Below are positions 1-14,200 of a stretch of DNA of 64,000 bases, in pieces. The DNA comes from Sympetrum striolatum (taxonomy: Eukaryota; Arthropoda; Insecta; Odonata; Libellulidae). Below the pieces are notes generated by a model. The model was not told the origin of the DNA and searched no databases. It saw only the letters and a program-made list of their open reading frames with translations. The DNA lies in contig OX388345.1 in assembly GCA_947579665.1 (NCBI GenBank), positions 58,147,454 through 58,211,453 of the forward strand. The letters run 5' to 3'. Position numbers and translations under genes: made by a program. Positions within the stretch are counted from its first letter, which is position 1. The number at the start of each line of letters is the position of its first letter.

Positions 1-2082
1 TTTTCTCCATCTCCATTATTCTCTTTTCTATATATTCTCCTTCCTCTTCGTTCTATTCTTCAGAAAGTGAAAAATACTTCACCCCCAAATCACACGAGCA
101 AAATCTCGTTCGTAGCTATAAATGTGACAGTTTTCGACTGGAGAAACAATGGTAATAAATAGGGATCTCTAGATTATGAGAATCAATGAAAAGGTACTAT
201 ACAAATAGTTGTAATTTTCCTTCCCTAAAAGTACTAGTTACCGACGAGAATTCTTATTTCCTTTGTCTTCGAAATCGACAATCAAAAAACTCCTTCACGA
301 TTATTTTGAAGCATTCAATGTCACATTAGACCTTCAATTTCGCTATTTGGAATATCACTCAACATCGTAATACATTTATTTCGCGTTGACTTAATTTCAC
401 TGTATGTTTAGCCTCTTCACTGGTTACTTTGGAAAGAAATGAATTATTACAACGAACTGTTAAGAAGTATGCACATGTTTTAGCCAACAATATAGTTTTA
501 TATGTGTTATTGAGAGGATTGAGAGTATTGATTATCATCAGAAATAAATAATATTTTCATAATTGAGCAAATATATCTTATCCGTTGAGAAATCCAACTA
601 TATTCAAATTATAAATCGTTTAAAGAATCTTTAGCCAATGCAGGGATTATTTAATCCTTGTAATGTATATGATATTCCCTTTGATGTATGTAGTACTTCA
701 AATCCTAGATTTTATGTTGAACTAAAGCCTTGAAAACCTCCTTGGTGTTTAAATGTTCACAAAGCTTTCGAGATGTTGTTGTGATTCATCAATTTCCTTT
801 TGGCGTATTTCTCCGAACCTTCGAAACAGCTGCTAATCGACCTCAAGCACGAAATATTGGATAAAGTCGCTTCGCATTAGCAATAGCATTCTTGAACGAA
901 TAGCTCCGATAGGTAAGGGCAACAAAGTCTTCAATAGAAAACTTGTCGTGTTTGCTTGACTACAGAGCAATTTGATTTAGCCAACTTCGATTTGACGGAG
1001 ATACCAAAGCGGAAAATAACAATCGCGGATGTGTACGAATAGGGAAAATCCATTGAGTCGCAACACAATGGCCTCTTGGTTCCCTCACGATTCAACGGTT
1101 ATGATTCAAAAGCATCGTCGAATCGTACCAAGCATCGAGAGTCGGAATCACGTGTCGATGTCCTTGACCAAGGGTGCAGCGGCGGGTGCTCGCGGCTTTG
1201 AGGGCATTCAAGGGGAGGAAGACAAAGAATCGGAGAGAGGAAGGCAAGTTGTCGAACTCGGGGGAGTCCATCCAGAACGAGGAGCAAGCCAGAATTTTTC
1301 GACCACTCTCGCCTTCCGCTTATTAACCAGTTTTTTCCCTGGAATCGCGCGGATGTGTTCCTACTCTCAAGAACTTGATCGCATTATGCATTGACGCTGA
1401 CGGATGGATAATGATCGAAGTTTCGGTGCGAAGGAGACGCCTTGGCTAAAAAAAATAGCAAAATCCCCTCAGGCATTCAATCCCAACACTTATAATTGTA
1501 CATTTAGAACGGTATCTTCATTCAGAGTTCGTTAGTTACGAACTAATGATTTGTTTATTTATCAGATAAAAATTTAGAACCGTAACCGTAATTCTTATCA
1601 ATATTTGTTGACAATAAAAGAATTTTATATCGGTATACTTCCAGGTAAATACATTTGTATTAAAATTCATTGCATTTAGTTTTTGATCTTTCGTCAATAA
1701 TTCGGGTATAAATGAATTTACCAACTTTTAAATAATGGCCTCAAAATATAATATGGGAGAAAACGTGAACTACGCCCTCAGCGTAAAACCAGATTTGAAT
1801 TCAATTATTTGCTATATATTTTTCTTTCATCCTCAAGCAAATACAAGCATTGACTTGATTGTCTCACAACAAAATAATATAATTATTTTTGCTATAAAAT
1901 ATTAATGATATTCTGGCATATCTCAAAATTTTCTAATTGCTTAGTTTTCGGATGCTGAATCCGAATTTTTTGTAGAAAACAGTTTGTATTTATCTCTCAA
2001 AGATTTGCAATGAATGGTATTGTTAAAGGGCTGGAATCCCCTTGTATGCATAGTCCTTACATCTACTGTTTTCTTTTTGCAG
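1..2082. other. Upstream flank or 5' intron of the tenectin-like gene
   Basis: No coding exon is recognisable here. The first exon seen downstream opens in phase 1 after an acceptor, so at least one upstream exon with the start codon and signal peptide must exist; no signal-peptide-like ORF ending in a phase-1 donor was found, so it probably lies before the window. About 850-1450 is richer in G+C than its surroundings and has a 121-codon open frame (1029-1394) with no recognisable domain and biased composition; I do not call it a gene. Confidence 0.6.
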
Positions 2083-2289
2083 ATCCCTCAGGTGGCTGTT
2101 ATTATAATTACCAGCACTACGCTGAAGGAGACCGAATCGCTACGAACGAACCATGCCTCAACTGCACTTGCAGGAATCGAATGCTTATGTGCTATCTGAG
2201 AGTATGTCCCTTTACCAAGGCTATCGGTCAGGACTGTACCGTAGAGAAGAAGGCCGATCAGTGTTGCCCTGTGATCACCTGTCCTGAAG
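2083..2289 (+). CDS. Tnc: Tenectin-like exon: VWC domain 1
   Basis: Acceptor ttttgcag ends at 2082 and donor gtacgt starts at 2290; both introns are phase 1, so the exon is symmetric. It encodes one complete VWC domain, with spacing including CxNCTC, CYLRVC and a QCCPVITC end. The position that is RGD in VWC3 and VWC5 reads NRM here, so this domain should not bind integrin by RGD. It also contains an N-C-T glycosylation sequon. Confidence 0.85.
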
Positions 2290-5200
2290 GTACGTGCCAC
2301 CAATTCCTTCTCCTCCAATTCTTCTTCCTAATTAACCAATACGTTTCCTTTAGATTAGCATAAGCGCAAATAATTATTTTTATCTTAAGAAGGAAACATC
2401 TATAATACTAACCATTGAAAAACCTAAACCTTCGCTTTACTTGGTGTTTTACCTTACCTGGAGACGAGCATTCCTTTAACGTAACTTAAAATCTTTTCCA
2501 ATTAAACTTATTATCCGAGAAATTGAGATATCGGAATATTGTCCGTAGAATGGAGATGATATGAAATTAATTTATTTTCCAATTACTCTTACGAAGCCAA
2601 ACTCGAAATAGTTTGCACCAAATTCATTTGGTTTTCAATACACACATTTGTATAATGCTGTTGTAATAAGGGAAACTACATTCAAAGAAAATTTTTAATT
2701 TGGTAAAATAAAATTAGAAACGTGTCTTGAATAAATCAATTCTAAGAGACTTTTCAAGATATAATATTAGTAGATAGTTATAATTTCTTCTCATCTCTAG
2801 TAAAAAAATATTAAAATTTCGAATTAAATGGATGTTTGTAATCTCAGCTAATTCCGATTTCTGCAAATGTTTTTCCTTTCACAAACAGTACCTGTTCAAC
2901 TAATTTCGAGTTCCACTGAATCTTCTCATGGAGACGAAACCGGAGTTGGCTTCCCTGATGACTACGGTTGCTCTATCGACAACGTCTTTTACACAGATGG
3001 CGCTCAGGTGAGAATGTTACCAAAATCTGAATTGTTTCAGCAAAGTATACTGTATGTTATCATAGAAATATTCTGAAATTCTTGTTTCATGCCAGCTTAA
3101 ATTTTTCTATAGCGTGTGTTACATATCTTTAAATCATATTATCTGTAATTATCACGATAAATAACTCAGATAAAGTAAAATCAATTGCGTATTGATCGGT
3201 CTTTGGAAACTCTGTGATTGAGATGCCTATATAAACTTGCTTTGAAGAGCTAGGGTAAAGTTGTTAAACTAAGTCTATTTAACGTTTTCGTAGTAATACA
3301 AATTTTAAATTATAGTAGAAATCGCATGCTATGTCACATTTAAGGAATTCAATAATGTTAATATACGTAACTCTTCAACAATTTCTTCGCCCATAAAATA
3401 ATTTCTCATGAAATCGTTTGGCGCGTCGAAGTATTTTATCTTAATGAGCGCAAATTAGTGATACTTGTTTCTCTCGTTCTCATTCACCTAACATTTACTT
3501 GATACTTCAAATGCATTAAAAGCTTTTACTTAGTTCGGCGATTCCCCCCCCCCCCAATGATCTTCAGTTCCTCTTCCTTCAGAATCTAAGCTTTATCTAT
3601 ATTTTTCAAGGTCTGAGCAAGAGATATTACTCATTATGACTCATCGACAGGTAGTAAATAGTGATATAAGAGAACCAGTCACGATTCAGTAAATCTCTGC
3701 CGACCTTGCTCCTAACTGTCCTCGTTCATAGATGATACGAAGACATCTTTCGACACCAAGGGTCACTTGGTCACGCAACTACAAGTGAATGGAAATCTTC
3801 TTTATTTAATCGTTTTTACCTTCGTTTATTTTAGGTTCCGTCGGATTGGAAGAAACCTTGCGAGCTCTGCTACTGTATTAGAAACAGGACGACTTGCGTG
3901 ATACAAGAATGTACCCTTCAACTTGATGGCTGTACTCCCGTGTACCAAGAAGGCATCTGTTGTCCAGTGCGGTACAACTGCGGTAAGATCAATGATCTAT
4001 ATGAATCCAACATAATTACCACACCTTCCAAATACATTTCTTTTGACATTTTATTGCTCGACAAAAGAATTATTTTACAAATAGCTTTAGGAATTCATCA
4101 ATTTAGGAAATTAGTGACGATAAATTCTTTCTTTCAAATAAAAGGTTTGAGCATAACAGTAACTTGGCCTATCAAAAAAATTCAGATGCCTTGTCTTCTA
4201 AATGAGAAACGCTAATAGATATGATTCCCCAATTGAATTCCATTTCATTTTTTATTTCTTTAAATATTTAACCAGAAGAAAGAGGGGATGATTCAGTACT
4301 TTTGAAAGAAATATTTTTGCAAAGTACAAACTAATTATTATATTTATAACACTTATGCAAATATTAGAACATGAAATTTGGCCAGAACAGTTGATTTATT
4401 TTTTTCCTCATGAGCTTTGCTCTTGATTGACGAATGCATGATTATTTACTCTTTCATACAGAATATCAGGACCATCCTCACTTTGGAATCACAACATTAA
4501 GGCCCACGACTACATCTACAACAACCACAACCACCACCACCACAACTACCACTCTACCCCCAACTACCACTCCTCCAGTAACGGCTAGTCCACTTGGATG
4601 TCGCTACGAATCGGAAATGTACGAGGATGGAGAGCTGATAACTCCCATATCTGGCATTGAAGCCGCAAAGAGGTAGGTTTTGCAGCTTATCATCAACATT
4701 ATATGTACAAACATTAGTTAATTACTTACATGAATGAAGTTGTATATGTTTGTAGTGGACTGCAACTTAGTCTAAACATATCTTGTTAAATATTTACCAT
4801 TCATAAAAATCTTCCACCCTTCAGTAATGCATCACCATGCCAGCATTGCTACTGTATGAGAGGAGATATTGTGTGTGCTGTCCAAGAATGTGGAACTCCC
4901 ATGGAAGATGCAGCTACTGGAGCAAATGGTGCTGGTCAGAACTGCACAGCATTACCCCCATCCCCAGGCAAATGCTGTCCTGAGGCATATCAGTGTGGTA
5001 AGAGAGATATATGTTCAATTTAACATGTACATACAATGTAAATTCAATCTATGTAATATACTAACATTTACAAAAGTAATAGAATAAATACCTATATGGT
5101 GTATATCGATTATGTTTAACAATGTTCAACTTTCAAAATCTTTCACAAACAAAGCAATAAAATATGTTTCATCAACACCTTTCCTGCTAGAGCAGAAATT

Positions 5201-8200
5201 CAGCATCCCTTCCATTGGTAAAAGTTAATGTGTCAACGATTGCTTTCTCGTGAATTTTCTATAAAATTCTAATGAATATAATTATTTCTTTGGCTTCTAT
5301 TCATTGAAGATTTTGTTAATTAATGTGGATAACCTGTTGCATTAAATGACTGCATCTGCAAAATCTATGTTTTTAACCTGCACCACAAGTAGATTTGTTA
5401 GTAGAATCACATATATTAGCTTGCTGCTATTAACATGGTTTGCAGTGTAAATAATATTTTAGATGTCCCTAGTTTATCCTCTCCATGTTGTTAATTATTA
5501 TTATATTATTATAATGGTTTCAAGTAGTTTAGCAAGCACTGCTTTTGTAAAGCAGTTGTACATAATTATTTATAAATATATGTGTATGTAAATAGTTTTC
5601 TAAATTACATTCAGCACCCTCATACTAATCTCTAATTATTGATTTATTATGTTTTTCTTCACACTTGATTTACACCAAGCCTAACAAAACTTCACCAAAA
5701 CCTGTTTTTAATACATGTATAATGTAAAGTTTTTCTGACATTAGATATCATCAATCATCACTTGCTACTTCTTTATAACTGTATATAATATTTAAAAATG
5801 TAGATGAGTGTGACCTTTTGTCATTCCAGAATCATCAATATTTAACGTGTTCAACCAGAGCATGGGTAGACAGGATCGCAAAGAAATAATGGGTCCTTTG
5901 AATGGTAAATGACTCTATACCAGAGAATCTCATTTTTTTGCCGATGCCGCCATGCTTCTCTGCAAATTTCTTGAACCATTCTTATCTGAAGGGCTTTAAA
6001 ATCAAAGCTGTTTATCTGTAAATAAACAATAAACTTCTGACTCAAATTTTGTATTGGCTAGTAAATATTAATCTAATAATATTTAATTCCTTTCTTATCT
6101 TTTAGGTATCATATAGTACGGAACTGGTAACCAGCTTCTTATCTTGCATGGCTTTTTGTTTTCTTTTGACCAATATATCTGCTTTGTTTGGTAAATGCTT
6201 ATTTAACTAACTAATGCCAATTCTAGTTTCTTATCATGTTTTCTTTTTCTGTAGGAAATTCATTTGTTCATTTGTTTGAGGAATCAACTTCGATTTCTCA
6301 TATTTGAAAGTGAACTCTGCTTGCCAGTCTCTATTTTGCTATTATGCATATATTAATTTTTAAGATAAAATACACATACTTATTTTATCAATATAAACTA
6401 AGATTTAATTTTCTCTTCTTTCATCTTGATTAGAATCCTTGCCAGTTGGAAAGCCAGAAATGGGTAGCTCAGTTTCTGAACATGTGCCAACCATCAGTGA
6501 TGATGGCAGTGGAACCTTGCCTACTACACATACCCCAGTTGAAGCTGTAGAAGAAGAGGAAGAGCAGAAAGAGGAGAAACCTATATTCAGTATTGATGAT
6601 GAAGAGAAACCAGTTGTGCATCCAGAAATTCCATTGACGGTAACAGATGGTCCATCTGTAGAGGCTGAAAAACCCACTGAGGCTGAAGGAGAAGTAGAAA
6701 AGGGAGAAGAAGAGAAGGGAGAAGAGGAGCATGTTGTACCAGAGTCAGAAACTGAAGGACCATTTGTCACAGCACCTGTTGTAGCAGAATCAGAAACTGA
6801 AGGACCTGCCATCACTGCTGAAGAGCATATTACCACATCATTTGGCATAGATGTTTCTCATGTATCAACTGAGGGTATCCATACAGGGGATGAAAGTGGT
6901 AAACCATCAGAAGTAGAGGCAGTAGAAGAAGGTGAAACACAATCTTCCACAGAAAAAGGATTACATGAAACTGAATCTCCATCTGTAGAAGTCTCCACAG
7001 AAAAGGGGGTTCATGAAACTGAAGCTCCTGCTTTGGAGGTCTCTACAGAAAAAGAAATTCATGAAACTGAAGCTCCATCTATAGAATTTTCTACAGAAAA
7101 GGGATTGCATGAAATTGAAGTTCCTGCTGAAGAAATTTCTACAGAGAAGGAAGTGCAAGCAACTGAAGCACCATCTGTGGAAGTATCTACAGAAAAGGAA
7201 GAGCATGAAACTGAGGCTGAAGTACCAAGTTCAGAATTATCTACAGAAAAGATAGAGCAAGAAACTGAGGCTCCATCAGTTGAAGTCTCCACAGAAAAGG
7301 AGATTTATGAAACAAAGGAACCAGTTGTAGAGATCTCTACTGAAAGGGCAGAACATGGAACTGAGGCACAGGCTCCTGAGGAGTTCACTGAAAGGGAAGA
7401 ACATGCAACAGAAGCTCCTGCCATGGAATTTTCTACAGAGAAATCTGAGCATGTAACTGATGAGCTAGCTATTGAAGTCTCAACTGAAAGAAGGGAACAT
7501 GAAACTGAATCACCAATTAAGGAGACTTCCACAGAAAAAGAAACCCATATAGTTGAAGATACAACTAGAGAGGAAGAAGAGATACCTCAAACTGAGCAAC
7601 CAGAAGAGGAACAGAAATATCCCGAGCATCCACCCCATGGAGTAACTACTGCTGGAGGATCAACAGCAGAGCCAGCTAGAGCAGATACTACTGCAGAAGA
7701 AGCTGAATTTGGAACAGTTCAAAAAGAGGGAGAAGAGACTACTGAACTGGTAACAGAACACATCCCTGAACATGTTGAAGTAACAGAAAAGACTGAAGAA
7801 GAGATAAACGAACCACATTTTACTACAGAGAAATTTGCAGAAGTAACAGAGACCCATACTAAAGATGAAGAAGAGTTCACTGAGACTGCTTCATCAACTG
7901 AAGGACATGGAAGTACTGGAGATATGCTCAAAGAAGAAGAGGAAGATAAGATGAAAGTCACCATCACTCCAACTCCGGCAAGCAAAAAACCAGAAGATGA
8001 GGATGTTTTTGTGGTTACTCCATCTATTATAAAAGAGGGTGAGTTTACCACTCAAAAGCAGCCTGAACAAGAAGAGCCTGTAGAAGAACATACTATGGAA
8101 TCAGAGAGTGTCACATCGCCAAAGCCATCAGAAGAAGAGGAGATGAAACCAGAGTTGGAAGAGGGGCAAAAGGAAGAGGATCTTAGTGAAATTGACCATA

Positions 8201-11200
8201 CAACCCAAGGGCAATTTATAAAAGAGGAAGTTGAAGAACAAGAGCATGTTAATTTTGAAGATGAGGAAGAAGAGGTTACTGATAAATCTGACGATGATAG
8301 TGGAACTAAACTTATCACCTTACATCCTGATGAAATTGGAGGAATTACTACTGAATCATATGACTTTGAGGAAGAAGTAGAAAGCACAGATAAGTATCAT
8401 TTTGAGGAAGAAACTGTTCAACCTTCAACCGAGGAGAAGGAAAAGGAAGAAGGGGAAGTTACAGAAATTTCCACAGAGCAACATGCTGGAGAGCCACATG
8501 AAGTGACAGAGGAGCCAAAAGAAGTACCAGAGGATGAAGTAGAAGAAGTGCAAACCCCAAATCCAGATGAAGACTTTGTAGAGACAACGTTGACTCCTCA
8601 ACATGAAGGTACTGATGAGGAAGAAAAGAAAGAGTCGACAGAATCTGAAAAGGTGACCAGTGTTCATCCAGATATTCATATATCAACAGAGCAGACTTAC
8701 ACTCCTGAAGAAGTTGCTGAAGTCACCGCTAAACCAGAAATGGAAAGCGAACCACCAAGCTATCATGAGACCACTGTAAAACATGGAGAGGAAGAGGAGA
8801 AACATGAGTCAGCTGCTACAGAGCCATCGATCCCTGAAAAAGAAACTGAGTCAGAAGTTTCAAATGAAATCGAAACTACCCAAGCACCTGTTGTAACAGA
8901 AGAAGAAAAGATTCATGAAACTCCTGAAATTGAAGTTACTGGCAAACCAATTGAGGAAGTAAGTACGGAGACAGCAGTGCCTGAAGAACATACAGTCAAA
9001 GAGGGAGAATCTATCAGTATAGATCAGGAGAAGGCACCTATGCCTCCAGTAGAAAATCAGGTATTGAGTACTGATCATCCAATGGAAGGCGTACAGGATA
9101 CAACTAGGTTCCCAGTAGAAGATATCACAAAAGAGACTGAGGCTGTTGAGGCCGAAACAGTAGAACCTGTTGGTGTTGAGCATGTCACAGAAGCTAAGCC
9201 TGGAGAAGGAGTTCCAGAATTTACTGAAATACCCTCTGGTGAAGTTGAGCAGAAACCTGATGAGGAAGACAATATAATTCATTACACAACTGAACATCCA
9301 AATATGATAGTTGATGAAGTGCATGTTACTACTCCTGAAAAAGAGAAACCTACAACTATGGCTCATGAAATTGAAGAAACCTCCACTCCAGTGACTGTCA
9401 CTCATCATGTTGTATCACAAACTGGCCACGAAGAAGGTACTGAAGCATCTACAGCTCATCCAGAGATTCATTCAGAAAAACCTGCTCATTCAACTTTAGA
9501 TCCAGACAGAATCATATTTAAGGATGATGAGAATACTGAAAAACCAGCCTGGGTAATTTATGGGGAAATGACTGCAGAAGTAACTCCACAAACTGAAGAG
9601 CATATTTCACACAAAATACCAGGAATAGTTGAATCTACTCATCCTACCCCTACTATTACCGAAGAGGAAAAACATAAGCCAGAACAGGAAATAAATACAG
9701 AACTTCCTATTTCTGAAGGGGAACCATCACAGGAACTCACCACAGAAAAAGCTCAACATGTCACTGAGGCAGAGAAACATGAGACTGAGAAAGTAGAAGA
9801 GACTGAATCAGAGAAAGAACCGAGTATCACTGAGACTTATATTAAAGAGGAAGGTACCACCATCAAAGCAGATATAGTCACCGAGCATCATCTAGTTACC
9901 ATAGAATCTGAGACAGAGAAGGTACATGAAATTCCAGAGGCAGAAGAAGAAGCATCTACAACTGAAAAGGAGCACCATGTGACTGAACCTGTGAAGCATG
10001 ACATGCATGAAGAAGGCCATGAAGAGGATGTGGAAATTATTTCTACTGAAGAGCCCAAACATAAACCAGAGGATCATGTAACTGAAGGAGAAGAAACAGT
10101 AGAAGTATTCACTGAAGAAGCACATCCAGTAACTGATGAGATAGATGAAGGGCAAAAACCAGAGGTAGAACATTTCCCAACTGAGGGCCCGATTTCTGAA
10201 GAAAAATCAACTGAAAGAACACATGTAACCACTGAATCTGAGAAACCTTCATCAGAGGAAGAATTGGAAAAGGAACATATTGCTCCTGAGGGCGAAAAAG
10301 AAGATGAAACAGCAGCAACTGAGAAATCACATGCTGAAACTGAATACATAACTCATGGTCCTACATCTTTACCAGTGGAAGAGCATGTCACTGAGGAGCA
10401 GGAGGAAGAAGTTACTCATGAATCTTCACCTTTACCAGAAGGTGAGTACGAGAAAGAAGAAGTATCCACTGAAAAGTCTCATGAAGTAACTGAAATGGAA
10501 AAATTAGAGCCAGGAGCAGATCATGAGTTAACAAAGGGAGAAGAAGAAATGACAACAGAGAAAGTTCACCATTTCACTGAAGCTGATGAGGGAGAGCCTG
10601 AATTTGGAACTGAAAAAGAACATGCACCTGAAAAAACAGATGAAACATCCACAGAAAAAATGGAATTTGTTACTGAGCCAGTAAAGCATGAAGAAGTTGA
10701 AACAGAAATTTCAGTCACAAAAGTAGAAGAAGTTTCAACTGTGAAAACTCCTATCGAGTCAGAAGCTCATGAGCCAGAACAAGAAGAGGGAGAGAAACAT
10801 GAACCTGAGTATGAGATTACTGAAAAACAAGAGCTCTCTACAGATAAACCTGGTGAATTTGTAGTGCCATCTGAAGATCAACAAAAAGAGACTGAAGAAG
10901 AAGTAACAGAGGGCAAAGAAGAGATAGAAATTACCACAGAAAAAACTCATTATGAGGAGGTGAGTGAAGGAACAGAGGAAGGAGAAATGGAGAAGCAGCC
11001 AGAACATTGGTCAACCGAAAAGTCCACTGATGCTTCAGTTACTGAACAGGAAAAAGAAGGAGTAACTGATGGTCATGAAACAGAAGCAGCAGTCACGACT
11101 GTGAAGATTCATGTTGTTCCTGACACTGAGGTAGAGGAACACGAAATGACCTCAGAAGTTGAAGAACAAAAGCCTGAGGAGGAAGTAGAAGAACAGAAAC

Positions 11201-14200
11201 CTGAGGAGGAAGTAGAAGAACAGAAAACTGAGGATGAAGTTAAAGAACAGAGGCCTGAGGAAGAAGTTGTTACAGAAGAGGTGAAAGAGGAAGGTACCTT
11301 AGAGGTTGTTACAGAGCCTGAGAGATTAGAACCAGAAGTAACATCTGAAGAAGAGAAAATAGAGGAAGTTACAACTGTGAAAACTCATCCATCTGTAAAA
11401 CCTGAGATGGAAGTAGAACTTGAGGCAGAAACTGGTACAGAAGCTGAAGAAGTGAAAGAACCAACAACAGAAAAATATCATGAAGTAACAGAAGCTGAGA
11501 AACATGAGCCGGAGGTTGAGCACACAGAAGAAGAAGCAGCGGAAGAGATTACAACTGAGAAGGCACACATTGTTACAGAACCAACAGTACATGAACCAGA
11601 AACTGAAACTGAGAAGGAACATGATGAACCTGAAGCAGAAAAGGAGCATGAAATATCTACTGAAAAGCCACTCACTGTAACTGAGGCTGAAAAAGTTAAG
11701 GAACCTGAGGCAGAGCATACAGTTACTGATGGCGAAATCATTGAAGAAGTTACTACTGAGAAACAACATATGGTCATAGATGAGAAACCAGAGTTAGAAG
11801 AAGAAACCCCTGCTGAACATGTCACTGATGAAGAGAAACTAGAAGAATCAACTGAAAAAGAAGAAGAAGTTTCAGAACCAAGCGATCATAAACCAGAACT
11901 TCATCCAGAGGAAGAACATATTCCTTCAGAAGGAGAAAAAATTGAAGAAATCACCTCTGAGCCAACAAGGCAACAACCAGAGAAGGAGATTACTGAAGGC
12001 ACTGTAGAACAAGATACTACTGAAGAGAGCCATATCATTTCTGAACCAGAAAGTGAAGAGCCTGAACACATCACCGAAGGTGAGAAGGTTGAAGAAGGCC
12101 CTCACATGATTCCTGAGGGACACAAGCCTGAAGAGGAACTAATAACAGAAGGTCATAAAGAAACTGAATTCTTCACTGAAGGCCCTAAAGAGGAACAAGA
12201 GATACATGAATATCCAACTGCACACCCAACCGTGTCCGAGGAGGAGCAACTTAGCTTCACATCAACTCCACCTCACCATGAGCCAATGCCTCCTGTACCT
12301 GACTTGGGAGGCATCACCATGCCTGATGGAGGTGAGAAATCAGCTAACTCTTTTAATTTACTTTATCTGCATATTTATCTTTCTTATTTATACCTCTTTG
12401 TCCAATGTCATTGCTTGCAAGGATGGCATATAATATTTATAAATAAATCTTCTTATGTATGTCTCTTACTTATACTTAAGTACATTAATTGAAATAAATT
12501 TGACATTATATGATATAGTGAATGTAATTATTATAATATATAATTACAAAAAGAAATTCCAATATGATTATATCCTGAAATTTTAAATATTTTTCTCAGT
12601 GTTGAATGGTTGCTTTCCAAAAACATTTACTAGATAGAATTCACTTTCGTTCAATAAAATAATTTTACATATATGTAATTTTCTATTCATGAAAACAAAT
12701 CTTTTATAATGATTCCATAATTATTTAAGTATAGTATTCTTGTAATAATTCAATTATTAAGGGTTTGTACATAATGGACAATAAAAGAAATATAGAAATA
12801 ATTTTAAAGTTTGAAGATACATCTATTCCAACTTTCTTCATAAGAGATTCAATGATTCATAACATATTCTTAATATTGAATTTATACTTACAGCAGCAAT
12901 GTCCAATTGCCTGGTTGATGGTCGCATATTTGCTGACCATGAAAAAGTTCCTCCTGCAACACCCTGTCAGCTAAGCTGCTGGTGTCAATCTGGAATAGTC
13001 AGATGCAAACTTATGCCATGCCCTCCACCTCCTGCTGCTATGCCAGGCCAGCGTCACTGCTCTCCAGTTCATGATCCTCACTCATGCTGTCCTACTTATG
13101 CCTGTGGTAAGTAAATATTTAAATAAATGATAATGATTAATATAAAATAATTTACATTTTACAGTAAAATGTCATAAAAAAATTCACAAAATTCTCACTG
13201 AATGGAGTATATAAATCCAATTACTCTAATCATATAATAATTACAGTAGTACTGTCCAATAAATTTAATTTATGCATGTCCATCTTATGGTAACATTTAT
13301 TATTATAAATATATCATTATTCTAATTTCTCAAAATATAATGGGCTGAATATCAAATTATTTGTATATTTTTAAGTAAATTCTTTTAATGAAATTATTAT
13401 GCAGGAAATTAATTTATTATCAGCTTTCTAACTCTTATCTGTGTCAATATTGTTAGGAGTGCTTATTGAGAAGACTTAATTGAGTTATTTATGCAAATGT
13501 AAGGTTAAAGCTATTAACAAAATTTAGTTTTAATTTGAGAATTTATTTATTAAGCCATTTCAATAAATAATATTGTGTATTATCTTGTTCAAGATTAAAT
13601 ATATAAGCTCTTTTCTAAATTAAGTTGTCTTACAATATAAAACATTAATGAAACTATTCATCAATGGATGAAGATAACTATTTAGATGAATTATCAAAAG
13701 TTTTCAAACATATAAGAATATGTTAGAGCCATTATTTTTTTAATTTTGTGCTTATCTTGATATCAAAGTGAATGAGACTTGTATATATTGATAATGCATA
13801 CAGAAAAAAAGATATATACAGTATTAATTCATATAAATTACTATCACTCTTATAAAAGAAAGGAAAATATTCCCTTGTGCTTATGTTAATTCTTCATTTC
13901 CATATCTATGGGTTACCAGGTGAAAATCATATTAAAATATTTCAGTGACTTCATGACCTATTAAGTATTTAATGTTTAAGTATTACAAAACACATTCATC
14001 ACATCAAAATTTATGTTTGTATCTAAATAGTATTGTATTATAGTAATATGATATTATCATATTTAGTATCATATCTATAATAAAATATGTTCTTTTTTCA
14101 GATGATGAAGAGATGATGGGGCCTGAGTCAGACAGCCATTTGGGAATTTCAGAAGAAACTCCTACCCCGACTTCGGAAGGACCAAAGAAAGATGAGGAAC

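Noticed and set aside
1029..1394. 121-codon open frame upstream of the first VWC exon, considered as the missing first exon
   Set aside because: No signal peptide, no phase-1 donor at its end and no recognisable domain.
3546..3556. Run of C in an intron, considered as an assembly or functional feature
   Set aside because: An isolated homopolymer in intron DNA with no further structure.
6405..12123. Many minus-strand open frames over the giant exon (for example 6405-6848, 8860-9408, 11326-11769)
   Set aside because: They mirror the Glu/Thr codon bias of the plus-strand exon, giving Ser-, Phe- or Val-rich nonsense with no domain.
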